Notes: generated by a model from the sequence alone, not told the origin. A stretch of DNA of 64,000 nt from Bacillota bacterium (GCA_023390655.1 JAEWCL010000020.1:135641-199640), one strand, 5' to 3'. Counted from the first letter of the stretch, positions 27,261 to 34,935 are shown. Made by a program: numbers and translations.

Positions 27261-27289
27261 TTGCTTTCATAGAGTTTGCAATATATAAT
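27261..27289 (+). promoter_or_regulatory. Sigma-A-type promoter of the Crp/Fnr gene
   Basis: TTGCTT (27261-27266), 17-bp spacer, TATAAT (27284-27289), reading toward the regulator and leaving a leader of about 240 bases. Confidence 0.5.
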
Positions 27290-27536
27290 AACCGTGGGCT
27301 TTATCGCGGCTGTTCGCAACGTGGCAAACGGCTGTTTTATCGGCATACAGATTACGAATATCATCCGTTTTTAAAAAGAATCCGGCTCCTACCCAGTTTC
27401 GTTTGCAAGAGGCGGCAACGAATTCATTTTGGCACCCGGAAACACATGATCCATCTATTTTGAAAACCAATTTCGCAGATATTGGATTTAGGATGTTGCC
27501 TGCTGACATGCCGATACAAAGGATGGAGGTAAAGAC

Positions 27537-28205
27537 ATGAAACTTGAGAACACAACGATCTACCCGTTCATCAAAGACTGTGCTGAACTGTGCGAGCTGT
27601 ACAGATTCAACCGGAACGCATATATTGTCCAGGCGTCCAATGAGGCGGAGGATGTTTGGTATCTTGTAAATGGCCGCGTTAAGGTGGAGGCGACCACCCA
27701 GAGCGGCAAAAAGCTGCTGGTGGACATCATAGATGAGGACAATTATGTCGGCCACCTGAGCAATTTCCGCGGACGAAATTTTTACTGTGACAGCAGCGCC
27801 CTTGTTTCGAGCGCGCTCGTGCGGATTCCGGCAAGGACGTTCCTGAGCCTTTTGGATACGCCTGCATTCAGCCGCCATTTTTATATGAAAACCAGCGCCC
27901 GCCTATATGATATGTATAAAAAAGAGCTGATGAAGGGGCTGTTTACGCAGCGCCAGCAGTTTGCGTTCTATGTAATTGAAAAAGCGCACCACGACGGCAT
28001 CTGTAAGCTTGGCAGCATTTATCATATTTGCGAATATCTCAAAATCAGCCGCCGCAACCTCTATAATTTGCTGGCCTGGTTTGCCAAGGGCGGCATTATG
28101 GAGCGCATGGAGACAGGAGATATTCAGGTGCTGGATATGGAAGCCTTACAGGAAACCGCAAGGCCGGTCTCTGAATTCTGGTACAATAAAATCACGCAAA
28201 AATAA
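27537..28205 (+). CDS. Crp/Fnr family transcriptional regulator
   Basis: 222 residues: an N-terminal cyclic-nucleotide-binding-like beta-barrel (DVWYLVNGRVKVEATTQSGKK, then DIIDEDNYVGHLSNFRG), a long dimerisation helix, and a C-terminal winged helix (HICEYLKISRRNLYNLLAWFAKGG). It resembles the YeiL-like branch. There is no FNR-style N-terminal cysteine cluster, so the barrel probably senses a small ligand. It is divergent from hpdB, which makes it the obvious candidate regulator of the HPAD operon; the ligand could be 4-hydroxyphenylacetate. AAGGATGGAGGTAAAGAC precedes the ATG. Confidence 0.87.
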   Translation: MKLENTTIYPFIKDCAELCELYRFNRNAYIVQASNEAEDVWYLVNGRVKVEATTQSGKKLLVDIIDEDNYVGHLSNFRGRNFYCDSSALVSSALVRIPARTFLSLLDTPAFSRHFYMKTSARLYDMYKKELMKGLFTQRQQFAFYVIEKAHHDGICKLGSIYHICEYLKISRRNLYNLLAWFAKGGIMERMETGDIQVLDMEALQETARPVSEFWYNKITQK

Positions 28206-28218
28206 ATTTTAAAAAGAA

Positions 28219-28262
28219 GGATGGGGCCGCCAAAAGGCGGCCCCATCCTGTTATCTTTGTTT
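28219..28262. terminator. Terminator between the Crp/Fnr gene and the convergent methyltransferase gene
   Basis: A perfect 13-bp stem GGATGGGGCCGCC/GGCGGCCCCATCC closes AAAA and is followed by TGTTATCTTTGTTT; an A-rich run precedes it. Confidence 0.8.
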
Positions 28263-28274
28263 CTAAAAAGATTT

Positions 28275-29048
28275 TTAGCGAGCCCCATGCATCCGTCCGG
28301 CCACTTCGTACATCATTAGCCCTGCCGCCATGGAGGCGTTTAACGATTCCGCGCGCCCGTACATGGGCAGCTTTACAAGCGTGCAGAGTGCTGCGATTTC
28401 TTCCGATACGCCATTGCCCTCATTGCCGATCACAATCACGCATTTTTCGCCGGGCGCAGGAAGCCGCTCACTGCCGTGTAAATGCCCGCAGAGGAGCGTG
28501 TAGCCGTCCCGTTTCAATGCCTGGAGCGCATCATAGAGGCCGCCTCTCCATAGCGGGACATGGTAGGTGGAGCCCATGGCGGCGCGCAGCGCCTTCGGGG
28601 AATAGGGGTCCGCACAGCCGTCCGAAAACAGCAGGGCGGAAGCGCCCATTGCGTCCGCGGTTCTTATGATGGTACCTAAGTTGCCGGGATCCTGTACGGT
28701 ATCAAGCGCCACCAGCATTCCAGCAGGAAAGGCGTCGATAGAAGCAGGCGTTTCTACAGCCGCGCATACGCCCTGCGGCGTTGACGTATCGCACATTGCT
28801 TCGAGTACCGGGCGGGTCACGGTGTATACCTTCGTACCGCCTGCCACAAGCGCCGCGTGTTCCTCTGGGAGCGCTTCTATGGCGCTCTCTTCAAAGAAGG
28901 CCTCACGTACGGGGATGAGGGAGGAAATCGCCTCCTGCAGAAGCTTGCGGCCTTCAATGAGGTGCAGCCCAAGGGTGAGCCGGTTCTTGGCGGCAGAAAG
29001 GCCTTTGACACGTTTTACGGTTTCATTGCTGCGGCTTTCAATACGCAC
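28275..29048 (-). CDS. TrmH/SpoU family RNA 2'-O-methyltransferase
   Basis: SPOUT-fold enzyme that methylates a ribose 2'-OH of rRNA or tRNA with S-adenosylmethionine. The N-terminal substrate-binding part has SRSNETVKRVKGLSA. The catalytic motifs are DTVQDPGNLGTIIRTADAMG, then VIGNEGNGVSEE and LPMYGRAESLNASMAAG, which is the trefoil-knot SAM site. Length of 257 aa is typical. Its position downstream of rplT is common in Clostridia. The exact target nucleotide cannot be told from sequence. Confidence 0.9.
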   Translation of the reverse strand: MRIESRSNETVKRVKGLSAAKNRLTLGLHLIEGRKLLQEAISSLIPVREAFFEESAIEALPEEHAALVAGGTKVYTVTRPVLEAMCDTSTPQGVCAAVETPASIDAFPAGMLVALDTVQDPGNLGTIIRTADAMGASALLFSDGCADPYSPKALRAAMGSTYHVPLWRGGLYDALQALKRDGYTLLCGHLHGSERLPAPGEKCVIVIGNEGNGVSEEIAALCTLVKLPMYGRAESLNASMAAGLMMYEVAGRMHGAR

Positions 29049-29075
29049 GGAATCCTCCTTTGGTCGAAACGGTAT

Positions 29076-29110
29076 AAAAAAGCGGCATCCGCATACGTAC
29101 AGGATGCCGC
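29076..29110 (-). terminator. Terminator of the infC-rpmI-rplT operon
   Basis: On the minus strand GCGGCATCC pairs with GGATGCCGC and is followed by TTTTTTATACC, just after the rplT stop. Confidence 0.8.
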
Positions 29111-29127
29111 CTTAAATGCGGTTGAAC

Positions 29128-29484
29128 TTACGCGCGCGCCTGGTTGGCGACGTCCACAAGTTCCTTGAATGCCTTCATATCGCTGACGGCGAGGTCTGCA
29201 AGCACCTTGCGGTTGACTTCCACGCCTGCGAGCTTGAGGCCGTTGATCATGCGGCTGTAGGTGGTGCCGTTGAGGCGCGCGCCTGCGTTGATACGGGCGA
29301 TCCACAGCTTGCGGTATTCACGCTTCTTGAGCTTGCGGCCAACATACGCATAGGAGAGGGATTTCATCACCTGCTGCGTTGCGCTTCTGTACTGCTTGCT
29401 CTTTGCGCCAAAGTAGCCCTTTGCGAGCTTTAAGACCTTACGGCGCTTTTTAACGGCATTGACTGCCCTTTTAATTCTGGCCAT
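29128..29484 (-). CDS. rplT: 50S ribosomal protein L20
   Basis: Binds 23S rRNA early in 50S assembly and also represses its own operon through the leader. The sequence begins ARIKRAVNAVKKRRKVLKLA and continues KGYFGAKSKQYRSATQQVMK, all typical. Length of 118 aa is standard. It is the last gene of infC-rpmI-rplT, 16 bases after rpmI. Confidence 0.98.
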   Translation of the reverse strand: MARIKRAVNAVKKRRKVLKLAKGYFGAKSKQYRSATQQVMKSLSYAYVGRKLKKREYRKLWIARINAGARLNGTTYSRMINGLKLAGVEVNRKVLADLAVSDMKAFKELVDVANQARA

Positions 29485-29500
29485 ATTCTAAAATCCTCCC

Positions 29501-29698
29501 TTATTTATACGGTATCATCTCGCGGATTTTCTTCTCTTCGCAGGCGGCAATGTAGCCGACCTGTCTGAGGCCGCGCAGACGCTTGGTGGATTTCTTGGTC
29601 AGAATGTGGCTCTTGTACGCCTTGCCGCGCTTGACTCTGCCGGACTTCGTCAGGCTAAAGCGCTTTGCCGCACCCCTGTGAGTTTTGATCTTTGGCAT
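29501..29698 (-). CDS. rpmI: 50S ribosomal protein L35
   Basis: 65 residues, starting PKIKTHRGAAKRFSLTKSGR, with KAYKSHILTKKSTKR in the middle: the standard L35 pattern. It is the middle gene of the infC operon. TAGGAGGAACTACCCC precedes the ATG. Confidence 0.98.
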   Translation of the reverse strand: MPKIKTHRGAAKRFSLTKSGRVKRGKAYKSHILTKKSTKRLRGLRQVGYIAACEEKKIREMIPYK

Positions 29699-29775
29699 GG
29701 GGTAGTTCCTCCTAAAAAAAATATGTTCCGGTAGTGGGATATCCTTTTCGCGTGAAGCGGATAACAGCTGTTTGT

Positions 29776-30285
29776 TCAGCGGGGGTTGAGGATCATGTAC
29801 ATGTTGCGGCCTTCCTGCTTGGCGGGGCGGTCGATCACGGCCACTTCCTTCACCAGTTCAAAGAAGGTACTCATGACCTCAAGGCCGATTTCCCCGTGGG
29901 TGGCCTGCCTGCCGCGGAAGCGGATGGAGACCTTGACCTTATCGCCGTTCTGCAGGAATTTGATGCAGTTCTTGGCCTTGACCTCCATATCATGCAGATC
30001 GATGGTCGCGGAGAGGCGCACTTCCTTAAGTTCGACGATCTTCTGGTTTTTGCGCTGTTCTTTTTCGCGCTTGGTAAGCTCAAAGCGGTACTTGCCGTAA
30101 TCCATGAGCTTGCACACAGGCGGCGTCGCCTGCGGCGCGATTTTCACAAGATCCAGCCCGCGCTCTTCTGCAAGGGCCTGTGCGGCCTGGTTTGTAACAA
30201 TGCCCATCTGCTCGCCCTTTTCATCGATCAGGCGCACCTCGCGGTCGCGAATCTCCTCGTTGATCATCAGATCCTGATTGCTGAT
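29776..30285 (-). CDS. infC: Translation initiation factor IF-3, probable ATC start
   Basis: Binds the 30S subunit and checks start-codon pairing. Conserved parts are MINEEIRDREVRLIDEKGEQ, VCKLMDYGKYRFE, and RFRGRQATHGEIG in the C-terminal domain. The ATG at 30267 is internal to the family N-terminus. In frame upstream the codons read ATC AGC AAT CAG GAT CTG, giving ISNQDL before MINEE, and GGAGGTG lies 7 bases before the ATC at 30283-30285. infC is known for non-AUG starts (AUU in E. coli) that allow IF-3 to repress itself, so I take ATC as the start (169 aa). Confidence 0.92.
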   Translation of the reverse strand: MSNQDLMINEEIRDREVRLIDEKGEQMGIVTNQAAQALAEERGLDLVKIAPQATPPVCKLMDYGKYRFELTKREKEQRKNQKIVELKEVRLSATIDLHDMEVKAKNCIKFLQNGDKVKVSIRFRGRQATHGEIGLEVMSTFFELVKEVAVIDRPAKQEGRNMYMILNPR

Positions 30286-30338
30286 AGTAAGACACCTCCA
30301 TGTTTCTGATTGTTAAAATTGTTTCAGTTTACCCGCAT

Positions 30339-30365
30339 AAAAAAGGCGGGCGCAACGCACCCACC
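30339..30365 (-). promoter_or_regulatory. Attenuator terminator in the infC leader (L20-type)
   Basis: On the minus strand GGTGGGTGC pairs with GCGCCCGCC (two G-U pairs) over GTT and is followed by six T, about 55 bases before infC. In low-GC Gram-positives the infC-rpmI-rplT leader is controlled by L20-dependent attenuation, so this is the likely attenuator. The antiterminator partner was not worked out. Confidence 0.7.
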
Positions 30366-30422
30366 TATACACTCGAATGTTTCGAATTGTAAGAACCATG
30401 CCTGATATAAAACCGGCAGGTG

Positions 30423-30438
30423 AGAAGCGGGCGCTTCT
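30423..30438 (-). promoter_or_regulatory. Upstream hairpin in the infC leader
   Basis: AGAAGCG and CGCTTCT flank two bases, giving a compact 7-bp stem near the 5' end of the leader. It may be part of the L20-responsive structure. Confidence 0.4.
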
Positions 30439-30452
30439 GCTTGAACAATAGA

Positions 30453-30481
30453 ATTATATAGAGGAAATCGCCTGATGTCAA
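30453..30481 (-). promoter_or_regulatory. Consensus sigma-A promoter of infC-rpmI-rplT
   Basis: On the minus strand TTGACA (30481-30476), 17-bp spacer, TATAAT (30458-30453): a full consensus match, as expected for a ribosomal protein operon. The leader is about 160 bases. Confidence 0.85.
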
Positions 30482-30518
30482 GTGGAAACTTGATCTTGCG
30501 GGCATTTGTGATGCTAAA

Positions 30519-30956
30519 TTATTGCAATTCGCCATTTTCTTTTCCGCTTGCTCTTTGAGGCTTGTTACGGTTTAAAAAGACAGCAAAGATTCCACAGGAA
30601 ATCCCCAATACCGGAAAGTATACAAAAACATGCACGCCGAATATCATCATAAGGGCAAAGCCACCGCCGCCGCCCAACGATGCTTCTGTCTGATAGATTG
30701 TCTGATACATTGAATTTGCAGACGGAAGAAGCCAAAAGACAGCAATAGAGATCAGCGACCAAAAGAGAAATGTTTTCCCATAGCATCCCTTTGCAAAGCG
30801 AATGTACAAAAAGGCTAGCCCAACTGCAAAGACAGCATCAGTTATAGCGGCGATAAGCAGGGCGTTTGGCAGAATCATTGAGGAAATGATGTTCATTTCC
30901 AACAAAAAGGTCGATAAAACGCCAAGGCCTGTTCCAAGGCAGATAGCCCGCTTCAT
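30519..30956 (-). CDS. Membrane protein of unknown function (145 aa)
   Basis: Four hydrophobic segments: residues about 5-25, 30-52 (NALLIAAITDAVFAVGLAFLY), 62-78 and 95-125 (GGGGGFALMMIFGVHVFVYFPVLGI). A polyglycine stretch lies before the last one. The C-terminal tail is basic and polar. I do not recognise a family. AAGGAGTTGACGCAAA precedes the ATG. It is the last of three small membrane-protein genes on this strand, all with lower GC than their neighbours, which suggests acquisition together. Confidence 0.7.
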   Translation of the reverse strand: MKRAICLGTGLGVLSTFLLEMNIISSMILPNALLIAAITDAVFAVGLAFLYIRFAKGCYGKTFLFWSLISIAVFWLLPSANSMYQTIYQTEASLGGGGGFALMMIFGVHVFVYFPVLGISCGIFAVFLNRNKPQRASGKENGELQ

Positions 30957-30996
30957 TTTGCGTCAACTCCTTATCCTATGAAAGATTAACGATGCG

Positions 30997-31527
30997 CTAT
31001 TTATTGAAAATAGAAGCTCTATCCCTGTGCAGCGTTTTTGAAGTCAGGTTAATCAGCAATTCCTCGGCTGCTGAAATGCTCGCAATACAGCAAACAATAG
31101 CGGCTGCCGTTTCGTTTCCGAAGACGGAAATCAGGAAAGGAAGGAAAAATAAGACAATACCCGTTGCTTTATTGGCATAGGTATGTAAAAAAGCAAGCCG
31201 GCGGTACTTTGCAAAGCCAACAATCATCGAAATCAACCGTACTGCAGCAATAACGGCAATCCAGCAGATGAGCGGCATTGCAAGGTTCAGTATCGGTATA
31301 AAGATCAGCAGAACAATGCCAATAAAGATCAAATCGGAAATACTGTCCAGTACCTGGCCGGATTTGCTGCAAGCGTTCAGTTTTCTTGCAAGATATCCAT
31401 CCAGCACATCGCTGATGCCGCATAAAAAATACAGGAAAAAGAACGGTGCTGAAAACGGCGTTACAAGCAAAAGGCTGGCTGCCCCAAATATTCTAACTAT
31501 TGTAATGCAGTTCGGAATGCCTTTTAT
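30997..31527 (-). CDS. CDP-alcohol phosphatidyltransferase family protein, probable ATA start
   Basis: Membrane enzyme that joins a CDP-linked lipid to an alcohol (or the reverse) in phospholipid synthesis. The catalytic signature D-x2-D-G-x2-A-R-x8-G-x3-D-x3-D is complete (DVLDGYLAR ... GQVLDSISD), within about five to six hydrophobic helices. The family usually begins 'M-K-x-I-P-N-x-x-T'; here the matching residues are encoded from an ATA codon (IKGIPNCIT) 6 bases after GGGGAGGTG. I therefore place the start there (176 aa). In-frame ATG 31563 or 31584 and GTG 31536 are alternatives without good ribosome sites. The alcohol substrate is unknown. Confidence 0.75.
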   Translation of the reverse strand: MKGIPNCITIVRIFGAASLLLVTPFSAPFFFLYFLCGISDVLDGYLARKLNACSKSGQVLDSISDLIFIGIVLLIFIPILNLAMPLICWIAVIAAVRLISMIVGFAKYRRLAFLHTYANKATGIVLFFLPFLISVFGNETAAAIVCCIASISAAEELLINLTSKTLHRDRASIFNK

Positions 31528-31653
31528 TGCGTTCACCTCCCCGCCAAAGATAAAGATACTCATCCAGTAGCGATTAGAAGGCATAATTTCTTTGTATCAT
31601 GAAATTCTTATCCACTGGGGATTTCCATTTCAGACTGTTCAATTAATTGGATC

Positions 31654-31815
31654 CTATTGTTTTGAATCGCACTTATTGTTTACACAGCCAGCAATCACTA
31701 AAATTAAACCAACCACACCAATAATCCATGAGAAATAATATAGATAATCAGGAGTAGATAGTTCCACTAAAATTCCAAATAGTATTATCGCAATGCCCAG
31801 TCCTATTTTTTTCAT
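31654..31815 (-). CDS. Small two-helix membrane protein (53 aa)
   Basis: A short frame of 53 codons beginning KKIGLGIAIILFGILVE and continuing YYFSWIIGVVGLILVIAGC, so two membrane helices joined by a short polar loop, with a polar tail. GAAGGAGAAC lies upstream of the ATG at 31815. AT-rich codon use, like the next two genes. No family recognised. Its good ribosome site and clear membrane pattern make it likely real. Confidence 0.6.
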   Translation of the reverse strand: MKKIGLGIAIILFGILVELSTPDYLYYFSWIIGVVGLILVIAGCVNNKCDSKQ

Positions 31816-31886
31816 ACAAGTTCTCCTTCAAATCCCTGTTTATCCATGAACAATCCGCATTCAGAATACCATAAAAAACACAAAAA

Positions 31887-31927
31887 GAAAAAGGGCCCAA
31901 ACCGCGTTGGGTTCAAGCGCCTTTTTG
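31887..31927 (-). terminator. Possible terminator after the SPFH gene
   Basis: On the minus strand an imperfect stem (AAAAAGG ... ACCC/GGGT-type pairs ... CCCTTTTT) ends in CTTTTTCTTTTTG. It is the probable end of the pspA operon. Confidence 0.5.
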
Positions 31928-31944
31928 TATCGTGCTGCCTTGCC

Positions 31945-32910
31945 TTATGCCTGCTTCGCTCCGCAGGAAGCGCAAAAGCGCGCATCACCGGGCAGCTTCG
32001 CGCCGCAGCTCATGCAGAACTTCTGGCCGGACGCCGGCTGCTGCGCCTGCTGGGGTTGTTGGGATTGCTGTGGCTGCTGGAACATCTGGTTCGCCATCTG
32101 GAAGCCTGCGGCCATACCGGCGGCAGAACCCATGGCGGCGCCTGCGGCGCTGTCCCCGCCATTGTGCATAGCGTCCATCATGGCGATGCGCTGGTATTTC
32201 TCCACATCGCCCACCATCGCGTAGGAGGCGTTCTGGTCGATCTTCTTTTGCACCTCTTCCGGGTAGTTGACGTTTGCAATGGTGAAATTGGTGATGGAGA
32301 AGCCGGATTTTATCAGTTCCATATCAAGGTCCGAGCCAATGCCCGCGCCGATTTCGCGCGCGTTGGCCTGGAGGTTGAACATATCCTTGCCCTCTTTTAA
32401 AATCCAGCGCATCAACAGCTGGTCCACTTCCGCAATGACGCGGTCGCGGATATCGTCAACAGTGAATTCCCGCTTAACGCCCGCGATTTTATCCATCAAG
32501 GCGACATAGTCCACCACCTTCATCTGGAAGGTGCCGAACGCGCGGATGGGGAGGCCGCCCGGCATGCCCGCCGCGGGGATGAGCACGCTTGATTTCGTGC
32601 CCCACTTGACGGTGAATTCCTTGGTGTTGACGAATAGCACTTCCGCCCTTAAGCCGCTGTTGAAGCCGAACTTAAAGCCCTTGAGCGTGCTCAAAAACGG
32701 AATGATGGCGCTTTCTATTTCGTAATTGCCTTCCTCGGTGAAGATACCTTCAATGCGGCCGTTGTAGAGGAAGACGGCGTCCTGTCCGGGGCGGATCACA
32801 AGGCGGCTGCTCTTTTTTAATTCCTTGTTGCTCCACTTCCAGAAGATCACGTCGTCGCGGAACTCTTCCCATTCCACCACATTGGCCAGCTGATTTTGAA
32901 AAATTCCCAT
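31945..32910 (-). CDS. SPFH domain protein with C-terminal zinc ribbon (YdjI-like)
   Basis: 321 residues. The first about 220 form an SPFH/virion-core-like domain (FWKWSNKELKKSSRLVIRPG at the start, FGFNSGLRAEVLFVNTKEF in the middle). An Ala/Gly/Met-rich linker, a glutamine-rich stretch (QQPQQSQQPQQAQQP) and a zinc ribbon follow (CMSCGAKLPGDARFCASCG). The same architecture occurs in Bacillus YdjI, encoded with PspA and required to link PspA to the membrane. Here it lies in the same operon as pspA and a zinc-ribbon membrane protein, so the same envelope-stress role is likely. Confidence 0.88.
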   Translation of the reverse strand: MGIFQNQLANVVEWEEFRDDVIFWKWSNKELKKSSRLVIRPGQDAVFLYNGRIEGIFTEEGNYEIESAIIPFLSTLKGFKFGFNSGLRAEVLFVNTKEFTVKWGTKSSVLIPAAGMPGGLPIRAFGTFQMKVVDYVALMDKIAGVKREFTVDDIRDRVIAEVDQLLMRWILKEGKDMFNLQANAREIGAGIGSDLDMELIKSGFSITNFTIANVNYPEEVQKKIDQNASYAMVGDVEKYQRIAMMDAMHNGGDSAAGAAMGSAAGMAAGFQMANQMFQQPQQSQQPQQAQQPASGQKFCMSCGAKLPGDARFCASCGAKQA

Positions 32911-32956
32911 GATTGATAGATCACCTCGTTCTTTCTTGTAAGTTCAAAAAGGTCCC

Positions 32957-34030
32957 TTAACCCTGGCGGACCAAATAAATCAGCGCCGCCGCCAGCAGGA
33001 GACCGAGGATGACGGCAAACCCGACCTTCCATTTGCTCTTGGGATACTCCCCGAAAACGCGGCCCGTCTGCCCGTTGATCAAAAAGCGGAACAGCTTTCC
33101 TGCATATTGATACCCGCTCATCCACATGGGCAGCAGCACATGCTTGAACTTGATATTCAGGTAGTGGTCGTTTAGCGTATGCACGCGCGCCTCGTCAAAG
33201 CGCGCGAGAATCTCCCTGTGCGCCATATCGGTTAAGGCGTCCTTCATTTTGCCCTGCGCCTGTGCAAAGCCCTCCTCCACGCCCAAGGTATATTTTTCTG
33301 CCTGATAGCCGGAAAGGTAGGCGAGATCAAACGGCATGCAGTTTCCGGAAGTCGCATACGCGCTGTTGCGGTCCAAAAGCCGGTCCCGCTGCGCACGGGC
33401 GCAGACAAGCACATCGTCAAAAAAGTGCGAGATGGTGCCGCTGACCGGGTACCAGCGCACGCGCCGTTCCTGGCGCCGGTTTTCGCCGGAACCGACCGTT
33501 ACATAATACACCTGCCCGCCCTGTCCGGTATAGTGCGCGGTAGCGTCCGCATCATACGTCCAGTAGGGCAGGTAGACGGCCTGCAGCTTATCCTGCTGGT
33601 ACAGGTTCTTGAGCGTATTGGGCGCGAACCATTTTCCTTTGATCCATTTGCGGAACAGCTCCCCGGCTTTGTGGCGATCCACCTGAAAGGGGACGATCCC
33701 TTCCGGGCGGACGCCTGCTTCCTGCAGCACGGGAAGGACATGTGAGCTGCCGCAAAAGCCGCAGAACGCGGTGGTGGCGTTTTTTTGCACCACGATTTCC
33801 GCGCCGCAGCTTTCGCAGCGCTGCACCTGCGTGGCGGCTGTCCACTCATCGTCTCCCTTATGATGCAGGAACGCCAGATAATCGTGCTCCTCCACAACGT
33901 TGTCTTCCGGAGAGAGCGCCTCTTCACGCCCGCAATTGGCGCAACGGAAGGTCTGCCGCGGGATATCGAATTCCATAATCCCGCCGCAGCCTTCACAGTA
34001 AAATACCTGTAGTTCTTCGTGTTCTGCCAT
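32957..34030 (-). CDS. Zinc-ribbon membrane protein, YdjG-like
   Basis: 357 residues. Two N-terminal zinc ribbons (CEGCGGI ... CANCG, then CESCGAE ... CGFCG) are followed by a middle domain with PYWTYDADATAHYTGQGG and PMWMSGYQYAGKLFRFLING. One C-terminal transmembrane helix ends the protein (VGFAVILGLLLAAALIYLV). The layout matches YdjG-type partners of PspA. The start at 34030 has GGGGGG 7 bases upstream; the frame reading back to 34240 overlaps pspA and is not used. Likely a membrane anchor or sensor in the PspA system. Confidence 0.82.
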   Translation of the reverse strand: MAEHEELQVFYCEGCGGIMEFDIPRQTFRCANCGREEALSPEDNVVEEHDYLAFLHHKGDDEWTAATQVQRCESCGAEIVVQKNATTAFCGFCGSSHVLPVLQEAGVRPEGIVPFQVDRHKAGELFRKWIKGKWFAPNTLKNLYQQDKLQAVYLPYWTYDADATAHYTGQGGQVYYVTVGSGENRRQERRVRWYPVSGTISHFFDDVLVCARAQRDRLLDRNSAYATSGNCMPFDLAYLSGYQAEKYTLGVEEGFAQAQGKMKDALTDMAHREILARFDEARVHTLNDHYLNIKFKHVLLPMWMSGYQYAGKLFRFLINGQTGRVFGEYPKSKWKVGFAVILGLLLAAALIYLVRQG

Positions 34031-34067
34031 GACGTCGCCCCCCATCCCCTGGCTGAAAACAGTATCG

Positions 34068-34745
34068 TTATTTGCCGAGCTTTGCCTTGAGCGCCGCGAG
34101 CTCGTTATCGATTTCGGGCTTGTCTTCGCCATAGCGCGCCATGGCGTCGGCAAGGGTATCCGCGGCGGAAGTCGCGTTGAGCTCCGCCATGGCGTTTGCC
34201 GTATCGAGCATACGGTCAGCCTTTTCTTCCATACGCTCAAACGCGGAAATGGAGGCGGCGCTATCGTTGACGCTTTCGGTCATTTTATTGATTTTGCTCT
34301 GTGCGTTTGCAACGGCCACCTTGGCCTTTACGGCGTCACGGCGGGCGTTGAGATCGCCGATCTGCTCGACCAGCTTATCGTGCATCTGGCGCATTTTGAG
34401 CGCGTTTGCAGATGCGCTTTCATAGACCTTCTGCAGGGAAACGGCTTTTTCCGCGGCCTGCGCCTTTTTGCTTAAAAACAGCTTGGCGTCCGTATCGTTG
34501 CCTGCAAGCACCGCTTTTTCCGCATAGGCCTGGAGCTTGTTGACCTCGGCGGCGGCCTCGTCATAGGCGCGTTTGGCGCGCGCTTCTTCGGCCATGATGC
34601 CCGCGGTTTCAGCTTTGACCTGGCCCAGATCGTCGTTCAGGTCTCTAAGAAGCTGATCGATCATTTTCGCGGGATCCTCGAGTTTGTCGAGGGCTGCATT
34701 GATATTAGAAGCCATGATATCGCGGAAACGCTTTAAGATTGACAT
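34068..34745 (-). CDS. pspA: PspA/IM30 family envelope stress protein
   Basis: 225 residues, nearly all helical coiled coil, starting ILKRFRDIMASNINAALDKLEDPAKM, the family's membrane-binding N-terminus. PspA forms ESCRT-III-like assemblies on damaged membranes and supports membrane integrity. Length is typical (222-227). First gene of pspA, zinc-ribbon protein and SPFH protein. GGGAGGTCCATAAT precedes the ATG. Confidence 0.95.
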   Translation of the reverse strand: MSILKRFRDIMASNINAALDKLEDPAKMIDQLLRDLNDDLGQVKAETAGIMAEEARAKRAYDEAAAEVNKLQAYAEKAVLAGNDTDAKLFLSKKAQAAEKAVSLQKVYESASANALKMRQMHDKLVEQIGDLNARRDAVKAKVAVANAQSKINKMTESVNDSAASISAFERMEEKADRMLDTANAMAELNATSAADTLADAMARYGEDKPEIDNELAALKAKLGK

Positions 34746-34772
34746 ATTATGGACCTCCCGGCTTTTTTCTAT

Positions 34773-34800
34773 ATTATATAAGAAACATAGCGGAAATCAA
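34773..34800 (-). promoter_or_regulatory. Sigma-A-type promoter of the pspA operon
   Basis: On the minus strand TTGATT (34800-34795), 16-bp spacer, TATAAT (34778-34773), about 28 bases before pspA. Confidence 0.6.
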
Positions 34801-34935
34801 ATCGCTTATACGATTGAAAATGCAAAGTATTTATAAATTATTGCAGCGTCTTGCGCGCATGGCGGGGCGGCGGGCGGTCGGCAAAGCAATACCGGTGCGG
34901 GAAATGGAACGTATCTGTAATCGTAAAAAAAGGTA

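Larger units (their letters stand above)
27082..27536. other. Divergent regulatory region of the hpd locus
   Basis: 455 bases between hpdB (minus) and the Crp/Fnr gene (plus). AT-rich in its left half. It contains a TATAAT on each strand and two inverted repeats, listed separately. The right part (27290-27536) would be an about 240-base leader of the regulator; short open frames there have no ribosome site and I do not call them genes. Confidence 0.6.

Noticed and set aside
27251..27463. 70-codon frame in the hpd regulatory region
   Set aside because: Starts upstream of the inferred -10, has no ribosome site, and the composition is random-looking.
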